A stretch of DNA of 64,000 bases. Source: JADGRB01 sp036267635. GTDB lineage: Bacteria; Myxococcota_A; Polyangia; Fen-1088. This document shows positions 43,848-52,747 of the stretch, piece after piece. The notes below the pieces were generated by a model. The model saw only the letters and a program-made list of their open reading frames with translations. It was not told the origin of the DNA and did no database searches. Each line of letters begins with the position of its first letter. The first letter of the stretch is position 1. The DNA lies in contig DATAVR010000186.1 in NCBI GenBank assembly GCA_036267635.1, positions 69,532-133,531 of the forward strand. The letters are read 5' to 3'. Position numbers and translations under genes: made by a program.

Positions 43848-45706
43848 GGAATCCCCTTCATCGCCGGCTGGGGCGCCGCCGGCAGCAGCGACGGCGCCGG
43901 GAGCACCGGTGGCTTGTCGCTCCCCTTGTCGCGGCGCTCGGTCTCGATCTGCTGCACGAGCAGGCTGGGGCTGGTGGCCGAGACCGGCACGAAGCCCGAC
44001 TCGGCGCCGCAGTAGCCGTTGAACGTCTGGTAGTCGTTCGAGGCGGCGATGATCTTCGACAGCGCGGAGAGCGGCGTGCCGACGAGATCGACGCCGCGCA
44101 CGAGCTCGTCGGGGCGGCCGTCGACCCATACTCGGTAGACCAGAATCGGCAGCACCTTGAACGCCTGGGGGCCACCCCGCTGGGTGTTGGTGAACCCGCC
44201 GGAGATGTCGCGGAACGAGAGTCCGTAGAGCTTCCCCTGGCGCTTCGCCTCCTCGCGCAGCAGGCGGCGCAGCTCCTCGGGCGGCACCGCCAGGCTCGGC
44301 TCGACCACCAGGTTCCCCTGGCGGGAGACGATGGTCCGCCCCTCCTGCCGGCGGCCGTGACCATTCGAGACCGAGAAGCCGCGCGTCGGCGAGCGGCTGA
44401 GCAAGAAGCCGCGCAGGATGCCCCCCTCGACCAGGGTGGCGCTGCGGGCGTCGACCCCCTCGTCGTCGTAGCGGTAAAAGCCGTTGAGATCGACGCCGTC
44501 GAGGCTGGCCAGCGTCGGATCGTCGAACACCGAGATGAACGACGGCATGACCGGCTGGCCCACCTTCTTCGCGAAGGTCTGCCCCTCCTCCTCGCTCTTC
44601 TGCCGGTGCCCCTCGACGCGGTGGCCGAAGATCTCGTGGAAGAAGACCCCAGCCGCCTTCCCTTCCAGGATCGCCGGCCCGGCGTAGGGCTCGGCCAGCG
44701 GCGCGCGCCGCAACGCCTTGAGGTCGGTGATGATCGAATCGGCCGCGGCGTCCATCGCCGCCTCGCCGCCGAGCCCCTCCAGCGTCTCGGCGTCGAAGCT
44801 CTCGAACCGCTCCAGCTCCATGCCGTCGTCGGCGCGCGCGTCGGCCTCGATGAAGACGCGCACGTAGTTGCGCCCGCTCTGGATCGCCGTCCCCTCCGAA
44901 TTGAGCAGCCACTCGGTCAGGCTGGTCGCCTGCAGGCTGGCGTCGGAGTCGAGGATCTCCGCCTGCCCGCGGAATCTTCCCGACAGGCGCCGCAGCCGCG
45001 CTTCCCAGACCGGCACGTCGACGTTGAGGCGCGCCACCGGGCCGAAGTAGGTGATCGGCTTTTCGCGCGAGAAGTCGTCGGAGGGATCGTCCTCGGCGAC
45101 CTTCAGCGTCCGCTGGGTCCTGATCTTCACCAGCCGCTCGGCCGCCTCTTCGTAGCGGCGATCGGTCTCGCTCCAGGCGATGGTGCGGAGCGCGGTCTCG
45201 TCGTCGGAGAGCGGCAACGGCACCGGGTGGCCGGCGATCTCCGACGAGAAATCGAAGTCGCTCGACCGGATGGCGTGCGTCGAGTCGAGCTTGTAGTCCC
45301 CCACCCGCACGTCGGCGTCGAGGATGCGCGTCCGCCGCGCGGTCGACTGCACGAGCGCGCCGTAGCTGGCCATCACCGTCGTCTCGTTGCGATCGTGGAC
45401 CTCGTAGCCGATGAAATAGGGCGGCGGCTTCCCCTTGGCCGACAGATCGTGCATCCCGCGCTGCAGCTCCTCCTGCAGCACCGCCAGCCCGGGCGGCTTC
45501 GACCCGCCGCCGCCCGACTGTGGATCGACGCGCACGATCTTGGGAGGCGTGGCCGGCTGGCCGGGAGCCGCCGCATTGGCCGCGGCCGATTGCAGCGCCG
45601 GGGTGTGCGGCGCGCAGCCGAGGCAGGCGATGCCGGCCAGCGCCAGCGCGCAGGCGGCGGTGAAAACGGCGCGGGTTGGATGGCGAACGGCGGACGGGAC
45701 GGGCAC
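43844..45706 (-). CDS. TldD-like metalloprotease lipoprotein
   Basis: 620 residues. Lipoprotein signal ends GIACLGC, followed by a linker. The protease core holds HEIFGHRVEGH (H357, E358, H362), matching the HExxxH of TldD, and C566 (YCGAESGFVPV) matches the third zinc ligand region CGKDG-xVPV of TldD. GTG start. Downstream gene is its metal-less homolog, with coupled translation. E. coli TldD/E mature microcin B17 and degrade CcdA in the cytosol, so envelope anchoring here is unusual. TATAGG/TATGCT boxes lie 12-17 nt upstream. Confidence 0.88.
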   Translation of the reverse strand: MPVPSAVRHPTRAVFTAACALALAGIACLGCAPHTPALQSAAANAAAPGQPATPPKIVRVDPQSGGGGSKPPGLAVLQEELQRGMHDLSAKGKPPPYFIGYEVHDRNETTVMASYGALVQSTARRTRILDADVRVGDYKLDSTHAIRSSDFDFSSEIAGHPVPLPLSDDETALRTIAWSETDRRYEEAAERLVKIRTQRTLKVAEDDPSDDFSREKPITYFGPVARLNVDVPVWEARLRRLSGRFRGQAEILDSDASLQATSLTEWLLNSEGTAIQSGRNYVRVFIEADARADDGMELERFESFDAETLEGLGGEAAMDAAADSIITDLKALRRAPLAEPYAGPAILEGKAAGVFFHEIFGHRVEGHRQKSEEEGQTFAKKVGQPVMPSFISVFDDPTLASLDGVDLNGFYRYDDEGVDARSATLVEGGILRGFLLSRSPTRGFSVSNGHGRRQEGRTIVSRQGNLVVEPSLAVPPEELRRLLREEAKRQGKLYGLSFRDISGGFTNTQRGGPQAFKVLPILVYRVWVDGRPDELVRGVDLVGTPLSALSKIIAASNDYQTFNGYCGAESGFVPVSATSPSLLVQQIETERRDKGSDKPPVLPAPSLLPAAPQPAMKGIP

Positions 45707-45776
45707 GGGTGCTCTGGGCCTATAGCATACCGTCGATCCGTCACGGAGATGCCACGGTCACGCGCTGCCGTTGTGC

Positions 45777-45782
45777 TAGGGT
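45777..45782 (+). promoter_or_regulatory. Putative extended -10 of the deoxyhypusine-synthase-like gene
   Basis: TGTGCTAGGGT ends 8 nt before the ATG at 45791, an extended -10-like sequence giving a leaderless message. No ribosome site visible. Confidence 0.35.
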
Positions 45783-45790
45783 GCGCGCCC

Positions 45791-46993
45791 ATGTTGCACC
45801 CCAAGCGCCGCATCCGCCCCGCCCCGCTGGCGCGTGGCTCCGCCGACGTCGCCGCGCTCATCGACACCTATTACAACGCCTACAACGCGGCTCGCCTGCG
45901 CGAGACCTGCCAGACCTTCGTGCGCATGATCGACAGCGGCGCCACCATCGGCGTCTCGATCGCCGGCGCGCTGACGCCGGCCGGGCTCTCGTCGGTGCTG
46001 GTGCCGTTGATGGAGGCGGGCTTCATCGACTACCTGTCGTCGACGGGCGCGAACCTCTACCACGATCTGCACTTCGATCTCGGGTTGCCGCTCTACCGCG
46101 GGATGCCCGAGGTCGCCTCGGGGGCGCACGACGTGGCGCTGCGCAAGGACGGCATCATCCGCGTCTACGACGTCCTCTTCCCCGCCGACGTCCTCTACAA
46201 AACCGACGAGTGGGTCTACCGGGTGATGATGGCGCCCGAGTTCCGCAAGCGCATGTCGGGCTCCGAGCTGCACCACCTGATCGGCAAATACGCCCTGGCC
46301 ACCGCGCGCAAGGTCGGCGTCGAGAAGCCGTCTCTGCTGGCGGTGGCGCACCAGCTCGACCTGCCGGTCTGGGTCGCCTCGCCGGGCGACTCGACCATCG
46401 GCCTCAATCTTTCGGCGATCTACACCGCCGATCCCGAGCGCGGGCCGCACGTCGATCCGGGCGCCGACGTGATGGAGATGTCGGCGCTGGTGCTCGACGC
46501 CAAGCGCAGCTCGGGCGGACGCTCGGGCGTGGTGATCTTCGGCGGCGGCGCCCCCAAGAACTTCCTGCTGCAGACTGAGCCGCAGTTGCAGGAGATCCTG
46601 GGCGTGTCCGAGAAGGGCCACGACTACTTCATCCAGATCACCGACGCCCGCCCCGACACCGGAGGCCTCTCGGGCGCCACCCCCGCCGAGGCGGTGTCCT
46701 GGGGAAAGATCGATCCCGACAAGCTGGTCGACACGGTCGTCTGCTACGTCGACTCGACGATCGCGATGCCGCTCATCGCCTCGTACGTGCTGGCGCGCTG
46801 CAAGCCGCGCAAGCAGCGCCGCCTCTATAAGCGCCTCCCGGCGATGGTCGACGCCCTCCGCAACGAGTACCGCAAGACCGAGCTCTACGCCCGCCACTGG
46901 GGCCCCGGCGCCAAGAACGCCGACGCCAAGGCCCCCGACGTCAAGTCAGCTGCCGTGGCTCGCCCCAAGAAGTCGCCCGGCAAGCGCCGCTGA
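45791..46993 (+). CDS. Deoxyhypusine synthase-like (homospermidine synthase-type) enzyme
   Basis: 400 residues. The deoxyhypusine synthase fold with NAD-binding stretches (DSGATIGVSIAGALTPAG, SSTGANLYHD) and the catalytic-lysine motif SGATPAEAVSWGKID (K in SWGK). Bacteria lack the eIF5A substrate; characterised bacterial members make homospermidine or related polyamines. The C-terminal 30 residues are Lys/Ala-rich and probably disordered. It is divergent from the TldD-like gene. Confidence 0.88.
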   Translation: MLHPKRRIRPAPLARGSADVAALIDTYYNAYNAARLRETCQTFVRMIDSGATIGVSIAGALTPAGLSSVLVPLMEAGFIDYLSSTGANLYHDLHFDLGLPLYRGMPEVASGAHDVALRKDGIIRVYDVLFPADVLYKTDEWVYRVMMAPEFRKRMSGSELHHLIGKYALATARKVGVEKPSLLAVAHQLDLPVWVASPGDSTIGLNLSAIYTADPERGPHVDPGADVMEMSALVLDAKRSSGGRSGVVIFGGGAPKNFLLQTEPQLQEILGVSEKGHDYFIQITDARPDTGGLSGATPAEAVSWGKIDPDKLVDTVVCYVDSTIAMPLIASYVLARCKPRKQRRLYKRLPAMVDALRNEYRKTELYARHWGPGAKNADAKAPDVKSAAVARPKKSPGKRR

Positions 46994-47075
46994 TCGCCGA
47001 CTGGATCGGCACGATTTACGCAGAGCCTGTCGGCTGGAAACACACCCTTAACCGTGGGAGCGTCACACTCGACCG

Positions 47076-48131
47076 ATGGCGCTCGGGGTCGACGAGACCA
47101 CGCGAATCTTGAGGTTCTGCCTGGCCGGCGATGGGTGGGGAACCGCGACCTACGAGGATGACGCCCGGGTGCTCAAGCTGGTGGTCAACGGACTCGCGCG
47201 GGCCGAGGCGTTCCGATTCGACGCGTCGACGTTCGAGGAGGCGCTCAAGCTGGCGATCGATGCCGGGCTGCTCAAGGCGGGCAGCGTCGAGAAGCAGATC
47301 GCATTCATCAAGGGAACTTCGTCACCCGGAGCGGGGGCGCGCTCGGAGGCGCCCGAGACTCCGTCGACGCCCGTTCGGTTCCCCGAAGCGACCGCTCTCG
47401 TGAGCGCGCTCGTCCACGAGACCCAGCGCGAACGCGGCATCTCGTCGCTCTACGCTGCGTCGGGGGGACGGCTGTTTGGTGCGGAGCTTGTCGCCCAGTG
47501 GCGAAACACAGAACGCCGGCGACGGGAGCTGCTGGCCTTTCAAGAGCGCTTCGTCGATCGTTTGCCCTCGGCTGCGGCGAGCCAACTCGCCCATGCTCAA
47601 GAGCTGCTGGGAAACGTCGTGGCATCGCGGGGACGCATCGAAAAACGGTCGGTGCCACCGGCGGAGCTCATCGCATGGTACTCCAGCATGAACCGCGAGC
47701 TTCTACGGGTCATCGACCGCCTGATCGTGACGGTCGTCGATCCGCTGCAACGTCCGACCGCGCTGGCGTGGATCGCGCTTCTCTATGCCAAGGAACAGAC
47801 GGGGGTCGAGCGCGCGCAGCTCGTGAGCGCCTTCGAGCGTGACCGGTACGTCGACGGTCAGTACCAGTCGCTGGTGGGGCTCATCGCCTCTCGTGAAAGC
47901 TACCTCCATCTCTTTGCCGCCGCCGCCCCCCCGCCGGCCGGGGACCTCATGCAGGAGAAGCTGGATTCGGAGGCGGCCACCTCCGTCCAACGGATGGAGC
48001 GCGTTGCGCTCGCGCACCGACGGGGCGGGTTCGGCGTCGACCCCACCGATTGGTTCAGCGCCATCACCCGCCAGATTGACCTCTTCGGCGACGTCGAGTC
48101 GGCGGTGAGAACCAGCCTCACAGCGGCCTGA
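47076..48131 (+). CDS. Soluble NIT-domain (nitrate/nitrite sensing) protein
   Basis: 351 residues, no signal peptide or TM helix. An N-terminal module of about 85 residues of unknown type (TRILRFCLAGDGWGTATYEDDARVLKLVVNG) is followed by a NIT domain (about 100-335) with LVHETQRERGISSLYAASGG and WYSSMNRELLRVIDRL, the nitrate-binding signatures. No ANTAR, GGDEF or kinase output is seen. It is convergent with the narK gene and next to the nitrate assimilation set, so a nitrate-responsive regulator is likely; the mechanism is unknown. Confidence 0.8.
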   Translation: MALGVDETTRILRFCLAGDGWGTATYEDDARVLKLVVNGLARAEAFRFDASTFEEALKLAIDAGLLKAGSVEKQIAFIKGTSSPGAGARSEAPETPSTPVRFPEATALVSALVHETQRERGISSLYAASGGRLFGAELVAQWRNTERRRRELLAFQERFVDRLPSAAASQLAHAQELLGNVVASRGRIEKRSVPPAELIAWYSSMNRELLRVIDRLIVTVVDPLQRPTALAWIALLYAKEQTGVERAQLVSAFERDRYVDGQYQSLVGLIASRESYLHLFAAAAPPPAGDLMQEKLDSEAATSVQRMERVALAHRRGGFGVDPTDWFSAITRQIDLFGDVESAVRTSLTAA

Positions 48132-48149
48132 CGGTCCCGGACGCATGAG

Positions 48150-49589
48150 TCAGACCTGCGACTCCGCCAAGCTGGGGACGGCGGATACGGTCGGGGCGAC
48201 CCTCCGGGCGTAGAACCACCAGGTGAGCGCGATGCAGGTCGTGTAGAAGACGAGGAACCCGCGCAGGGCGCCTTCCGCGCTGCCGCTCGCCCGAATGGAG
48301 GCGCCGAAGGAGCGTGGAATGAGATACCCGCCGCAGGCGCCAATCGCCGAGGTGAAACCCAGCACGGCGGCGCTCTCGCGACGCGCCACCGCCAGCGCGC
48401 GGCTCTCGGCTGCCGCGCCCCCACCTCTCACGGTGCGCAAATTTTCGCGCCGAAAGATGACGGGGATCATTCGAAACGTCGCGCCGTTCCCGACGCCGGT
48501 CGTCACGAACAGCAGCAGGAACATCGTCAGGAATCCGCCGAACGAGTGCTCGCGCAGGAAGTGGATGACCCCGAACGTTGCGGCGCCCATGGCCACGAAG
48601 TTCCAGAGCGTGAGCCGCGCGCCCCCGACGCGATCGGCGAGCCTTCCGCCCAGCGGCCGCGCCACGGAGCCGACAAGCGCGCCAAGAAAGGCCAGGTTGG
48701 TCGCGATCTGCGGGAACTGGGTCTTTAGCAACAGCGGAAAGGCGGCTGAGTACCCGATGAAAGATCCGAAGGTGCCAATGTACAGCCAGGACATCACCCA
48801 GGTGTGCTTCCGTCGGATGACGACGAGCTGGTCCTTGAAGTTCGACCGCGCCGACGTGAGGTTGTTCATGTAGCGGGCTGCCCCGACAGCGGCGACCACG
48901 ATGAGCGGCATCCAGAAGAGGCCGGCGTTCTGGAGATAGAGGTGGGCGGCCCCCTGTGGCTTACCGACGAAGAGGTTGAAGACCGGCATCCCTAAAACGA
49001 CGGGAATCAGGAGCTGGACGGTGCTCACGCCGATGTTCCCGCCGGCCGCGTTGAGTCCGAGGGCGAACCCCTTTTCGCGATCCGGAAAGAAGAACGAGAT
49101 ATTGGCCATGCTGGAGGCGAAATTTCCGCCACCGAGCCCAGCGGTCGCGGCCGCGAGCGCCATCATCCAAAATGGGGTCGCCGGGCGGGTGACCAGCAGC
49201 GCGAGCGCGGTCGTCGGAACGAACAACAGCAGCGCGCTCACGATCGTCCAGTTGCGCCCCCCAAACCGGGGCACGGCGAACGTGTATGGAAACCGCATCA
49301 GCGATCCGATGAGCCCCGGCAGCGCGACCAACGAAAACAGCTGCTCGGTCGTGTAATGGAAACCCGCCTTGGGAAGGCGGGTCGCCGCCACGCTCCAGAT
49401 GAGCCAGATGGAGAAGCCGAGGTTCTCGGCAACGATGGACCAGAGGAGATTCCGCCGCGCGATCCGCTTACCGCCCTTCTCCCAAAACGTTTCGTCCTCA
49501 GGATTCCAGTCGGCGATCCAGCGCGTCCCCATGGCGCGCTCGGGTGCTGGAGAGGCGATGTCGGTTCCGAGTGTCGGTTGCAATGTCAT
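48150..49589 (-). CDS. narK: Nitrate/nitrite transporter (NarK family MFS)
   Basis: 479 residues, about 12 TM helices. The nitrate signature is in AAATAGLGGGNFASSMANISFFFP and GLNAAGGNIGVS, with the second in VTTGVGNGATFRMIPVIF. A 45-residue cytosolic start (IADWNPEDETFWEKGGKRIARRN) is typical of the NarK/NasA group. It imports nitrate and may export nitrite. It is 37 nt downstream of nirD and completes the nirB-nirD-narK operon. Confidence 0.93.
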   Translation of the reverse strand: MTLQPTLGTDIASPAPERAMGTRWIADWNPEDETFWEKGGKRIARRNLLWSIVAENLGFSIWLIWSVAATRLPKAGFHYTTEQLFSLVALPGLIGSLMRFPYTFAVPRFGGRNWTIVSALLLFVPTTALALLVTRPATPFWMMALAAATAGLGGGNFASSMANISFFFPDREKGFALGLNAAGGNIGVSTVQLLIPVVLGMPVFNLFVGKPQGAAHLYLQNAGLFWMPLIVVAAVGAARYMNNLTSARSNFKDQLVVIRRKHTWVMSWLYIGTFGSFIGYSAAFPLLLKTQFPQIATNLAFLGALVGSVARPLGGRLADRVGGARLTLWNFVAMGAATFGVIHFLREHSFGGFLTMFLLLFVTTGVGNGATFRMIPVIFRRENLRTVRGGGAAAESRALAVARRESAAVLGFTSAIGACGGYLIPRSFGASIRASGSAEGALRGFLVFYTTCIALTWWFYARRVAPTVSAVPSLAESQV

Positions 49590-49626
49590 TCTCCTTTGGC
49601 ACGAACGAACGCGCGGTCTGCGGCGC

Positions 49627-50007
49627 TCATCGCCGCGTTCCCACTTCGACTCGGCCGTCTCGCACGCGCACGGGATAGACCGCGAGATGGACAGACGGAT
49701 CGTCGAGGCAGACGCCCGTCTCGAGATCGAAGCTCTGTTTGTAGATCGGCGAAGCGATCTTGGGCCGACCCGCGCAGTCTCCGACGATGCCCCGCGCGAT
49801 CACGAACGCCTCGCTGAAGGGGTCGTAGTTCGATAGGCCGAAGACCGTCTCGTCTTCGCCCGGGCGAACCAGGGCGACTTGTTGATCGGAAAGCAGCGCC
49901 GCCACCCCGCAGCCGACCGGAATGTCGGCTATGGCGCAGACGTCGACCCATTGCGGCTGCGGGGCCGACCCGGCCGACGCCGGCTCGATCTGGAGCGCCG
50001 CGCTCAC
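49627..50007 (-). CDS. nirD: Nitrite reductase (NADH) small subunit
   Basis: 126 residues. NirD is a Rieske-like fold without the cluster ligands: VFGLSNYDPFSEAFVIARGIVGD and KIASPIYKQSFDLETGVCLDDPSVHLAVYPVRV match. The GTG start shares GTGA with the nirB stop. Works with NirB in reduction of nitrite to ammonia in the cytosol. Confidence 0.92.
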   Translation of the reverse strand: MSAALQIEPASAGSAPQPQWVDVCAIADIPVGCGVAALLSDQQVALVRPGEDETVFGLSNYDPFSEAFVIARGIVGDCAGRPKIASPIYKQSFDLETGVCLDDPSVHLAVYPVRVRDGRVEVGTRR

Positions 50008-52601
50008 GCCGCGTCCCTGTTTCCCGCACGGCCCGGCTGATCTCCCACCAACCGATCGAGCAGCTCGCGCTTTTCGTGAGAGTGCGCCGGACGGGGCTGC
50101 CCGCGCTCCGAGACGAACGTGACGCTCGGATCGGAGGCGTGGCTGTTCACGAAGGTGCGGAACCGGACCAGCTTCTCGGGATCCTCGAGCGCGTCTTTCC
50201 ACTCGCAGCGGTAGCTGCCGACCAGGTGGGCCATCTCGGCGTCGAGCTCGGCAGCGATGCCCAGCTTGTCGTCGACGATCACCTCCCGGAGATAGCCAAG
50301 CCCCCCCGCGAGGCCATTGAGCCAGCTGGCAGTTCGCTGCAGGCGATCGGCGGTCCGGATGTAAAACATCAGGAAGCGGTCGACGTAACGGACCAGCGTC
50401 TCCTCGTCGAGATCGGTCGCGAACAGCTGCGCGTGCTGCGGCTTCATCCCGCCGTTACCGCCGAGATAGAGGTTCCATCCCTTCTCGGTGGCGATGACGC
50501 CGAAGTCCTTCCCCTGCGCCTCGGCGCACTCGCGCGCGCAGCCCGAGACCGCCGATTTCAGCTTGTGCGGACTACGGAGCCCCTTGTACCGATTCTCCAG
50601 CCGGACGGCCAGACCGACTGAGTCCTGCACCCCGTAGCGGCACCAGGTGTCGCCCACGCACGACTTCACGGTCCGCAACGCCTTGCCGTAGGCATGCCCC
50701 GACTCGAACCCCGCGTCGACGAGCGCGTGCCAGATCTCCGGCAGCTGCTCGACGCGCGCTCCCAGCAGGTCGATCCGTTGAGCCCCGGTGATCTTGGTGT
50801 AGAGCCCGTACCGCCGGGCGATCTGCCCAATGACGATCAGTTGATCGGGGGTGATCTCTCCGGCCGCCACCCGGGGGATGACGGAGTAGGTCCCATCGCG
50901 CTGGATGTTGGCCAAGAACCTATCGTTGGTGTCCTGCAGTGGCAGGTGCCGCTTGGAGAGGATCGGCTCGTTCCAGGCCGAGGCCAGGATCGACGCCACC
51001 GCGGGCTTGCAGACTTCGCACCCCCGCCCCTGACCGTGACGCGCGATCAGCGCGTCGAAGGTCTTGAGCTGGTGAAGTCGCACCAGCTGGTAAAGGTCCT
51101 GGCGCGTGCACGGGAAGTGCTCGCACAGGCTCTGGTTGACGGCGACCCCCGCCTTTTTCAGCTCGTATTTGAGGATGTCGCCCAGCAGCGGGACACACGA
51201 GCCGCAGCTGGTGCCGGCATTGGTGCACGCCTTGAGCCCGCCGACCGCGTGCGTGCCGTCCGCGATGGCCTGGCAGATCGTCGCCTTATCGACGTTGTTG
51301 CAGCTGCAGATCGTGGCGGTTCCGGGCAGCGCATCGACGCCGAAGCCGGCCGGCTGTCCCTCTCCAAGTGGCGCGATCAATGCCTCGACATGGGTGGGGA
51401 GTGCCGACTTGCTCTGCACCATGGCCACGAGTTGGCCGTACGCCGAGGCGTCGCCGACGAGGATTCCCCCCAGCAGGCGCTCCTTGTCGGCCGACACGAC
51501 GAGCTGTTTGTAGACGCCGGCCAGGTTGTCGATGAGGCAGAGCGTGTGCGCGCCCGCCTCCAACCCGAAGGCGTCGCCGAAGCTGGCCACGTCGACGCCG
51601 AGCAGCTTGAGCTTCGTGCTCATGTCGAAGTGGCCGAGCTTCCCCGGCTTCCCCCCGTCGGCGCCGGTCAGCTCGGCGACCGCCAGGTCCGCCATCTTGT
51701 ATCCCGGCGCCACCAGCCCGTACGTGCGCCCGTCCCAGGACGCGCACTCGCCGATCGCCGAGATGTCGGGATCGGACGTGCGACAGCGATCGTCGACCTC
51801 GATGCCGCCGCGCACACCCAGCGTCAACCCGCAGGCCCGCGCAATCTCGTCCCGCGGTCGGATGCCCGCTGAGAAGACGACCAACGACGCGCGGAGCTCA
51901 CCCCCGTCCGCGAACTGAACCCCGGCGACCCGGCCGACCTCGTCGGTCAGGATGCGCTTGGCCGAAACGCCCACGTGAACGGCGACGCCCAGCGCCTCGA
52001 TGCGCCGGCGCAGGATCGCCCCGCCCATGTCGTCCACCTGCACCGGCATCAACCGCGCCGAAATCTCCACGACGTGGGTCTCGAGACCGAGATTTCTCAA
52101 CGCGTTGGCCGCCTCCAATCCCAGGAGACCGCCCCCGATGACCGCCCCGACGTTGGCGGAGGCAGAGGCCGCCGCTGCCCCGATCGCCTGCAGATCGTCG
52201 ATCGTCCGGTACACGAAGCAACCGAGCGCGCTTCGCCCTTCGAGCGGTGGCACGAACGGCGAAGAGCCCGTGGCCAACACCAGCTTGTCGTAGTCGAGCA
52301 CGAGACCGCTGCGGGTCCGGATACGCTTCGCCTGCCGATCCACGGACGTTACCGGATCACCGAGGACCAGACGGACGCCTGCCTCTTCATATCTGGCCGG
52401 GTTGGCCAGCGAGAGCGTCCCGGCGTCGCCCCCCTCGAAGAACTTCGACAGGTTGACCCGGTCGTAGGCCGGCCGAGACTCCTCGCCGAGAACGGTGATC
52501 TCGAAGTCGCCCGCGCTCCTGTGCGCGACGAGCGTCTCGATGAACCGGTGGCCGACCATTCCGTTCCCGACGACCACCAATCTCTTTCGCGCTTGAACCA
52601 T
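50004..52601 (-). CDS. nirB: Nitrite reductase (NADH) large subunit
   Basis: 865 residues. N-terminal FAD/NAD(P)H reductase (VVVGNGMVGHRF), then BFD-like [2Fe-2S] segment (CSCNNVDKATICQAI, CTNAGTSCGSC), a second Cys-rich helical segment (CEHFPC, GCEVC), then sulphite/nitrite reductase domains with siroheme/[4Fe-4S] Cys in DTWCRYG and SGCARECAEAQG. It reduces nitrite to ammonium with NADH. ATG 52601 is preferred to the GTG one codon upstream. Divergent from the nitrate reductase gene. Confidence 0.94.
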   Translation of the reverse strand: MVQARKRLVVVGNGMVGHRFIETLVAHRSAGDFEITVLGEESRPAYDRVNLSKFFEGGDAGTLSLANPARYEEAGVRLVLGDPVTSVDRQAKRIRTRSGLVLDYDKLVLATGSSPFVPPLEGRSALGCFVYRTIDDLQAIGAAAASASANVGAVIGGGLLGLEAANALRNLGLETHVVEISARLMPVQVDDMGGAILRRRIEALGVAVHVGVSAKRILTDEVGRVAGVQFADGGELRASLVVFSAGIRPRDEIARACGLTLGVRGGIEVDDRCRTSDPDISAIGECASWDGRTYGLVAPGYKMADLAVAELTGADGGKPGKLGHFDMSTKLKLLGVDVASFGDAFGLEAGAHTLCLIDNLAGVYKQLVVSADKERLLGGILVGDASAYGQLVAMVQSKSALPTHVEALIAPLGEGQPAGFGVDALPGTATICSCNNVDKATICQAIADGTHAVGGLKACTNAGTSCGSCVPLLGDILKYELKKAGVAVNQSLCEHFPCTRQDLYQLVRLHQLKTFDALIARHGQGRGCEVCKPAVASILASAWNEPILSKRHLPLQDTNDRFLANIQRDGTYSVIPRVAAGEITPDQLIVIGQIARRYGLYTKITGAQRIDLLGARVEQLPEIWHALVDAGFESGHAYGKALRTVKSCVGDTWCRYGVQDSVGLAVRLENRYKGLRSPHKLKSAVSGCARECAEAQGKDFGVIATEKGWNLYLGGNGGMKPQHAQLFATDLDEETLVRYVDRFLMFYIRTADRLQRTASWLNGLAGGLGYLREVIVDDKLGIAAELDAEMAHLVGSYRCEWKDALEDPEKLVRFRTFVNSHASDPSVTFVSERGQPRPAHSHEKRELLDRLVGDQPGRAGNRDAA

Positions 52602-52636
52602 CACGCTCGACGGTACGAGCCGCCGCGTTTCTCATT

Positions 52637-52709
52637 GGTCAAGAGATCGTCAGGAGCCGTAACTTCTGCGTTGGCTGCAGGAGTTACGTCGCTTGATCAA
52701 ATCTTGACC
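52637..52709. promoter_or_regulatory. Nested concentric inverted repeats between nirB and the nitrate reductase gene
   Basis: Outer arms GGTCAAGA (52637-52644) and TCTTGACC (52702-52709) are perfect; inner arms CGTAACTTCTGC (52658-52669) and GCAGGAGTTACG (52677-52688) match at 11 of 12 positions. Both pairs share the same centre, position 52673. The region occupies half of the 146-nt divergent gap, so it is a strong candidate for an operator controlling both operons. The binding protein is unknown. Confidence 0.6.
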
Positions 52710-52747
52710 GCGCCGAAATGCGCGCTCGACGATGGTGGAGACGGTCC

